64,000 bases of DNA. Source: Vannielia litorea. Lineage in GTDB: Bacteria > Pseudomonadota > Alphaproteobacteria > Rhodobacterales > Rhodobacteraceae. A program made the position numbers and the translations under genes. The stretch lies in the NCBI RefSeq assembly GCF_900142295.1, contig NZ_FSRL01000001.1:248001-312000 (forward strand). The letters are read 5' to 3'. Positions within the stretch are counted from its first letter, which is position 1, and every line of letters begins with the position of its first letter. The notes under the pieces were generated by a model. It was given only the letters and a program-made list of their open reading frames with translations. It did not search any database and was not told where the DNA came from. Shown here piece by piece: positions 60,201 to 64,000 of this stretch.

Positions 60201-61754
60201 ATGGGCTATGTTCAAAAAATCGAAGGCGATGCGCCCGCCGCGCTTATCTATTGCCGCGTATCGTCTACCAAGCAGAAGGTAGACGGGAGCGGCCTGGAGA
60301 GCCAAGAGCAGCGCTGCCGCTCGTACGCCGACATGCACGGCTATGCGGTGGAGGCTGTGTTCCCCGATGATGTCTCTGGCGGCGGCGATTTCATGAAGCG
60401 CCCCGGTATGGTTGCGCTGCTGAGCTTCCTCGATGCCCAGCCGGGCAAGCCTTACGTCATTATTTTTGACGATCTTAAGCGCTTTGCCCGTGACCGTGAC
60501 TTTCACTGGAAGCTGAGAAAGGCATTGTCCGCGCGCGGCGCGGTGCCGAAGTGTCTGAACTTCAATTTTGAGGATACGCCCGAAGGCGAATTCATCGAAA
60601 CGATTATGGCGGCACAAGGTCACCTTGAGCGCGAACAGAACCGCCGCCAAGTGATCCAGAAAATGAAAGCGCGCGTTGAAGCAGGCTATTGGGTGTTCCG
60701 CGCCCCGGTCGGATACAAACACGTTTCCGCCAAGGGAGGTGGCGGCAAGGTGCTTGTACCTGATGAGCCTCTAGCCTCTGTCGTGCGCGAAGCTTTGGAC
60801 GGCTATGCCTCTGGCCGCTTTGTCAGCCAAGCCGAAGTGCAGCGCTTTTTAGAGCGCGATCCGCATTTCCCGAAAGACCGCAAGGACGGCTCACTTCGCC
60901 CCATGACAGTCACGCGCCTTCTCAAGAAAGTCGTCTATGCGGGCTATGTCGAGGCCCCGAAGTGGGGCGTGACCGTACGCGAAGGTCAGCATGACGGTCT
61001 TATCAGCTTCGAGACATACCAGCGTATTCAGGACAATCTGGAGGGCAAGAAACGCGCTCCGGCTGCGCGGAAGGACTACCACATCGATTTCCCGCTGCGC
61101 GGGTTCGTCGCCTGTAACTGCTGCGGCAATGCCATGACGGCGGCTTGGTCCACAGGCTGCCGCAAGCGCTACGCCTATTACAGATGCGAGACGCGCGGCT
61201 GCGAAGAAAAGAGCAAAGGCATTCCGCGTGCCAAGATGGAAGAAGCCTTCGAAGGCATCCTCCAGAGCCTCACACCATCTCGCAAGCTCTTCGGGCTGGT
61301 AAAGGCAATGTTCGCTGATGCCTGGGAGATGAGGAGCGCTCAAGCCCATGCGGCGCGGGATGAGTGGAAGCGCCAGCTCAAGGACGCTGAGAAGCAGGTT
61401 GAAGGCCTCATCGACCGCCTGGTCGATACCGAGAACCGCACGGTCGCGAAGAAGCTGGAAGAGCGCATTGACGCTCTGGAGCGGCAGAAGCTCGTGCTGG
61501 CCGAAAAGGCCACGAAAGAGCTGCCAACCAAGGCAAGGCTGGAGGATTGTATGGAACTAACTCTCCGATTCCTCTCAAGCCCTTGGAATATCTATAAGAA
61601 TGGCACTCATGCGGTGCAGCAAACAGTGCTCAGACTGGCCTTCGCAGAGCCTCTGAGATACTGCCGAAATAATGGGTATGGAACTATAAAAACTGCCTTT
61701 CCCTTCAAGGTGTTAGGGGATTTGACAGGCCTAAATGGAGAAATGGTGCTGTGA
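60201..61754 (+). CDS. Large serine recombinase (integrase of the element)
   Basis: A 517-residue integrase. The resolvase domain has the catalytic Ser in IYCRVSSTKQKVDGSGLE and the arginine block DDLKRFARDR; the recombinase domain follows (APVGYKHVSAKGGGGK, GYASGRFVSQAEVQRFLERD), then a zinc ribbon CNCCGNAMTAAW with a second Cys pair CETRGCEEK, and a coiled coil (about 395-440). AGGAGG precedes the ATG. The last three codons (Met-Val-Leu-stop) lie in the tRNA-Thr gene, so integration sets this C-terminus. In the excised form the frame would run 45 codons further. Confidence 0.92.
   Translation: MGYVQKIEGDAPAALIYCRVSSTKQKVDGSGLESQEQRCRSYADMHGYAVEAVFPDDVSGGGDFMKRPGMVALLSFLDAQPGKPYVIIFDDLKRFARDRDFHWKLRKALSARGAVPKCLNFNFEDTPEGEFIETIMAAQGHLEREQNRRQVIQKMKARVEAGYWVFRAPVGYKHVSAKGGGGKVLVPDEPLASVVREALDGYASGRFVSQAEVQRFLERDPHFPKDRKDGSLRPMTVTRLLKKVVYAGYVEAPKWGVTVREGQHDGLISFETYQRIQDNLEGKKRAPAARKDYHIDFPLRGFVACNCCGNAMTAAWSTGCRKRYAYYRCETRGCEEKSKGIPRAKMEEAFEGILQSLTPSRKLFGLVKAMFADAWEMRSAQAHAARDEWKRQLKDAEKQVEGLIDRLVDTENRTVAKKLEERIDALERQKLVLAEKATKELPTKARLEDCMELTLRFLSSPWNIYKNGTHAVQQTVLRLAFAEPLRYCRNNGYGTIKTAFPFKVLGDLTGLNGEMVL
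61743..61749. repeat. Right attachment core (attR)
   Basis: ATGGTGC, overlapping the tRNA 3' end (complement of GCACCA-T). It matches the left copy at 38717-38723. Confidence 0.65.
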
Positions 61755-61818
61755 GAGAGGATTGAACTCTCGACCTCACCCTTACCAAGGGTGTGCTCTA
61801 CCACTGAGCTACCACAGC
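61744..61818 (-). tRNA. tRNA-Thr (GGT anticodon)
   Basis: On the minus strand it starts GCTGTGGTAGCTCAGTGGTA and ends with encoded CCA. The anticodon stem CACCC/GGGTG holds loop TTGGTAA, giving anticodon GGT. The acceptor stem pairs over seven bases with one G-U. The T-arm is GAGAG-TTCAATC-CTCTC. The gene is intact despite the insertion at its 3' end; the recombinase stop overlaps it. Confidence 0.96.
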
Positions 61819-61905
61819 ATTCTCGACCTGCGCAGACCCCCTCGAAGGCGTCCGGCGCAGCGTGAAGGGGCTTTTACATCAGTCGCGCCCACATGCAAGC
61901 CCCCC

Positions 61906-62877
61906 TCACGGCATTTTCGGCGACATTTTCAACCTTCCCCGCCATCCGAAGGCGCCGGTGAGGCGAGGGGCCCGTGCGCCGGTGCCCTCGGCGGCCAGTT
62001 GGCGCAGCCGCTCCATCAGCCGCAGCTCGACTCCCGCCTGTGTCTTCACCCGCTCCGGGTCGGGGTGGCCGGTGCCGAAGCGGATGTAGGGGTTGGTGTT
62101 GAGCTCGAACACGGCAATCCCGCTGTCGGCCAGGCCAAAGTCCACCCGGCCAAAGTCCTGCCCGGCGAGAGCCATCACCCGCCGCACCACCTCGGCATGC
62201 GGGTAGGCGTGCATCTCGGCTTCGTCGGCGGCGTATTGCGCGGCGCTCGCCGCACCCACCTCGCCCGACTTGGCCACCCAGTGCCGCTGGCTCACCGTCA
62301 AGGCCGGCACCACGTCGCCTTGCACCGCATAGGCCGCGCGCTTGCGAAACACCCCGCCTTCCCGTGCGAGCCCGGCATATTCGATGAACATGAGATCCGC
62401 GAGCGCATGGCCCGCCGCCAGCGCCGCCGTCAGGGCTGCATCGGCCTGATCCGGTGTCTCGAGCAGGTCGCCGATGACCCCGCGGTGCGCCCAGCCGGTC
62501 CGCAGGAAGCACGGAAACCGCTCCGGCCGTTCCCCCAGCACCGGCAGCCAGCAGCCGAACCGGTTGATCCCCTCGCGCTGCAAGGCCTTCAGCAGGGCCG
62601 CGCGCGGCATGAAGCGGGCCGGGTCGTTGAGCACCGGGGCGCCGGTCTCGGCGGTCCTTGCCCGGAGCGTTGCCGCCACCTCGAGCCAGGGCGGTGACAT
62701 CCGCTCGAAATCGGTGAAGACCGCGCTGCCCGCCGGCAACCGCCACGCCCGCGCCGCGGCCTCGTAGCCCATCAGCTTCACCCGGAAACCCGCTTTCGGG
62801 GCCTTTGCCCGGATTTCCCTGAAGGTATTCAGCCGCCGTCCGGTGGCATAGATCACAAGGCGGGGCAGGCGGGGCAT
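61906..62877 (-). CDS. ATP-grasp protein, possible peptide ligase
   Basis: A 323-residue protein starting PRLPRLVIYATGRRLNTF. An N-terminal preATP-grasp-like Rossmann part leads to a central VLNDPARFMPRAALLKAL, and to the metal-binding signature VDFGLADSGIAVFELNTNP near residue 265 (Asp, Glu, Asn-x-Asn-Pro). ATP-grasp enzymes activate carboxylates and join them to amines; in RiPP pathways they crosslink or extend peptides. It is divergent from a small Gly/Lys-rich gene 70 bp away, so it may modify that product, or serve an unrelated ligation. Confidence 0.7.
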   Translation of the reverse strand: MPRLPRLVIYATGRRLNTFREIRAKAPKAGFRVKLMGYEAAARAWRLPAGSAVFTDFERMSPPWLEVAATLRARTAETGAPVLNDPARFMPRAALLKALQREGINRFGCWLPVLGERPERFPCFLRTGWAHRGVIGDLLETPDQADAALTAALAAGHALADLMFIEYAGLAREGGVFRKRAAYAVQGDVVPALTVSQRHWVAKSGEVGAASAAQYAADEAEMHAYPHAEVVRRVMALAGQDFGRVDFGLADSGIAVFELNTNPYIRFGTGHPDPERVKTQAGVELRLMERLRQLAAEGTGARAPRLTGAFGWRGRLKMSPKMP

Positions 62878-62887
62878 TTCGGGCTTC

Positions 62888-62916
62888 TTGACATGCAGGC
62901 TGAGCTAAAGGTTAAT
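62888..62916 (+). promoter_or_regulatory. Sigma-70-like promoter of the small-peptide gene
   Basis: TTGACA (62888-62893), a 17-base spacer, then GTTAAT. It lies 31 bp upstream of the peptide ATG and just beyond the start of the divergent ATP-grasp gene. Confidence 0.5.
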
Positions 62917-62947
62917 CGAGCCACGCTGTAGACGAAAGGATGTTTCA

Positions 62948-63145
62948 ATGACGATCAAGATTGACGAGAAGAAACTGCTCGGCTTCCGGCTCGAGTCCGA
63001 GGCTTCCGGCGGCCTGAAGATGGGCGACAAGGGCGGCGGTGCCCTCGGCCTGAAGGCAGGGGCCAAGGTGACCGGTCCGATGAGCCTGAAGATGGGCACC
63101 AAGACTGGCGGGGGCCAGCCGGCCGGTTCGCAGGGCACGCTCTGA
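62948..63145 (+). CDS. Candidate RiPP precursor peptide, Gly/Lys-rich
   Basis: A 65-residue peptide with AAGGA seven bases upstream of its ATG. Residues 1-20 (MTIKIDEKKLLGFRLESEAS) have a leader-like mix of Lys, Leu, Phe and Glu. Residues 21-65 are Gly/Lys-rich with two copies of LKMG-x-K (23-28 and 47-52) and LKAGAK between them (35-40). There is no membrane helix, no Cys and almost no acidic residue in the second half. It lies ten bases before the HExxH gene, so it is the likely substrate. It could instead be a small structural protein. Confidence 0.6.
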   Translation: MTIKIDEKKLLGFRLESEASGGLKMGDKGGGALGLKAGAKVTGPMSLKMGTKTGGGQPAGSQGTL

Positions 63146-63155
63146 CCACAGCCTG

Positions 63156-64000
63156 ATGTCTTTAGAAAATCTGCTGGCCTTCCCGCCCGATGCTGCTCGG
63201 GCGGGTTTCGTCGATGCGCGGATGCACCGTGAGCTGGCCGCCAGTCTCGCACATATCGCCGCGGCCTGCGCCGAGGCGGGCCACCCGGCCGCACCGCTCC
63301 TGTCCCAGGCCTCCGACCTTGTCGCCCGAACCCGCGTCGGCCCCGAGGCCTTTGCCCGCTACTACCTGATCGGCAGCGCCCTTCTGGCCGGCGAAGACGC
63401 CGGCCTCGAGGCCGAGGCAAAGGCGCTCCTGTCCGATGTCCGCGCCGGGCGGGCACCCTTCCGGGTCTCGCCACGCGGCGGGGCAGGGGAGGTCGACGCG
63501 CTCATGGACCGCCAGATGGGCGACGAAGCCGTCAATTTCGCACCGGTGTCGCACGAGACCGCCGACGCCTTCGGCACGCGCCTCGCCGCCGGGCTCGACC
63601 TTCTGCGCCAAGGCCTGCCGGAGCTTCACGCAGAGATCACGAGCATCGTTCACCACGTCGTCTGCGCCGTCGCACCGGAAGGGTCGGCCATGCAGTTCGA
63701 CGGCGCCTCGCACTACCAGTTCTGGGGCCTGCTGCTGCTCAATCCCACCTTCCACACCACGCGCCTCGCCGTGGCCGAAGTGCTGGCCCACGAAAGTGCC
63801 CACTCGCTGCTCTTCGGCCTCACCATCGACGAACCCCTCACCCTCAATCCGGGCGAGGAAACCTATGCCTCCCCCCTCCGCGCCGACCCGCGCCCGATGG
63901 ATGGCATCTACCACGCCACCTTCGTCTCCGCCCGGATGGCCTGGGCGATGGAGGGCCTCGCCGCCTCCGGTCTGCTCTCCCCCGAAGAGGTCGATGCCGC
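63156..64000 (+). CDS. HExxH-type peptide hydroxylase-like protein (partial)
   Basis: The first 281 codons of a gene running off the right edge. The product begins MSLENLLAFPPDAARAGF with a helical N-terminal half. The key region is AEVLAHESAHSLLFGL, with His212, Glu213 and His216 as HExxH, then YASPLRADPRPMDGIYHATF, where His253 is the likely third metal ligand. This ordering, with SPLRxDPRPMDG before the last His, fits the HEXXH-domain family of RiPP clusters, reported members of which are 2-oxoglutarate-dependent peptide beta-hydroxylases, not proteases. It is encoded just after the candidate precursor. Confidence 0.68.
   Translation, partial: MSLENLLAFPPDAARAGFVDARMHRELAASLAHIAAACAEAGHPAAPLLSQASDLVARTRVGPEAFARYYLIGSALLAGEDAGLEAEAKALLSDVRAGRAPFRVSPRGGAGEVDALMDRQMGDEAVNFAPVSHETADAFGTRLAAGLDLLRQGLPELHAEITSIVHHVVCAVAPEGSAMQFDGASHYQFWGLLLLNPTFHTTRLAVAEVLAHESAHSLLFGLTIDEPLTLNPGEETYASPLRADPRPMDGIYHATFVSARMAWAMEGLAASGLLSPEEVDA

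Larger units (their letters stand above)
38717..61749. mobile_element. Integrative mobilizable element inserted at tRNA-Thr
   Basis: About 23 kb of AT-richer sequence bounded by direct copies of ATGGTGC (38717-38723 and 61743-61749). It encodes MobC, a relaxase, a T4CP and a large serine recombinase at the tRNA end, but no mating-pair formation genes, so it would need a helper for transfer. The cargo is mainly defence-like: GIY-YIG pair, helicase-nuclease, Gabija-like pair, restriction-modification with Vsr, HEPN protein, and ArdC. Ends are inferred from the tRNA, the core repeat and the change in composition. Confidence 0.85.

Noticed and set aside
38717..61749. CRISPR array or cas genes in the defence region
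   Set aside because: No regularly spaced repeats were seen; the repeats at 54.4-54.6 kb are only pairs, and no Cas motifs appear.
63162..63914. A 250-codon minus-strand frame at the right edge
   Set aside because: It is antisense to the HExxH gene, which has a good start, coupling to the peptide gene and a coherent metal site.

Overview
The window reads as chromosome of a GC-rich alphaproteobacterium, most likely a rhodobacterial (Roseobacter/Rhodobacter-type) species. The pointers are an RpoE-ChrR sigma/anti-sigma pair next to a cyclopropane-fatty-acid-type gene cluster, a frcBCAK-type fructose uptake operon, dense GC-rich overlapping genes, and many ATGA or GTGA start/stop overlaps. A visibly AT-richer block of about 23 kb (38.7-61.75 kb) is inserted at the 3' end of a tRNA-Thr gene.

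Layout. 0-8.2 kb: a sugar or sugar-acid catabolic locus, with a CUT1-type ABC importer, an SDR and a GntR/FCD regulator on the minus strand. Divergent from these are two tandem mandelate-racemase-family enzymes, two hypothetical genes and a decayed hydroxypyruvate-isomerase-like remnant. 8.2-23.5 kb: an exopolysaccharide locus (Wzy/ligase-like, Wzz, WecG-sugar transferase fusion, GalU, Wza, Wzx, three glycosyltransferases) with its own LuxR-type response regulator and hybrid kinase; four promoter regions here carry a shared CTATCC-N4/5-GGATAG inverted repeat. 23.5-28.5 kb: a ROK regulator and a frcBCAK operon. 28.5-30 kb: the scar of a deleted tct/LysR locus. 30-33 kb: a formylglycine-generating enzyme, a membrane protein and an ExoD-like protein. 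32.9-38.65 kb: chrR-rpoE, with back-to-back RpoE-type promoters driving rpoE and a five-gene lipid-modification operon.

38.7-61.75 kb is an integrative mobilizable element. It has mobC, relaxase, a coupling protein, a serine recombinase and ArdC, but no mating-pair apparatus. Its cargo is mostly defence-like: a GIY-YIG/DUF6884-like pair, a DExH helicase fused to a PD-(D/E)XK nuclease, a Gabija-like OLD ATPase plus UvrD helicase, a restriction enzyme with a C5-methyltransferase and Vsr nuclease, a HEPN-motif protein and a multi-RHH DNA-binding protein. The recombinase stop codon lies inside the tRNA-Thr gene. Joining the two ends at their shared ATGGTGC predicts a longer recombinase whose stop overlaps mobC, so excision could switch on mobilization.

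61.9-64 kb: immediately past the tRNA lies what looks like a small RiPP cluster: an ATP-grasp protein, a 65-residue Gly/Lys-rich candidate precursor, and a HExxH protein resembling the 2-oxoglutarate-dependent peptide hydroxylases, which runs off the window. All identifications come from reading motifs; no database search was run.
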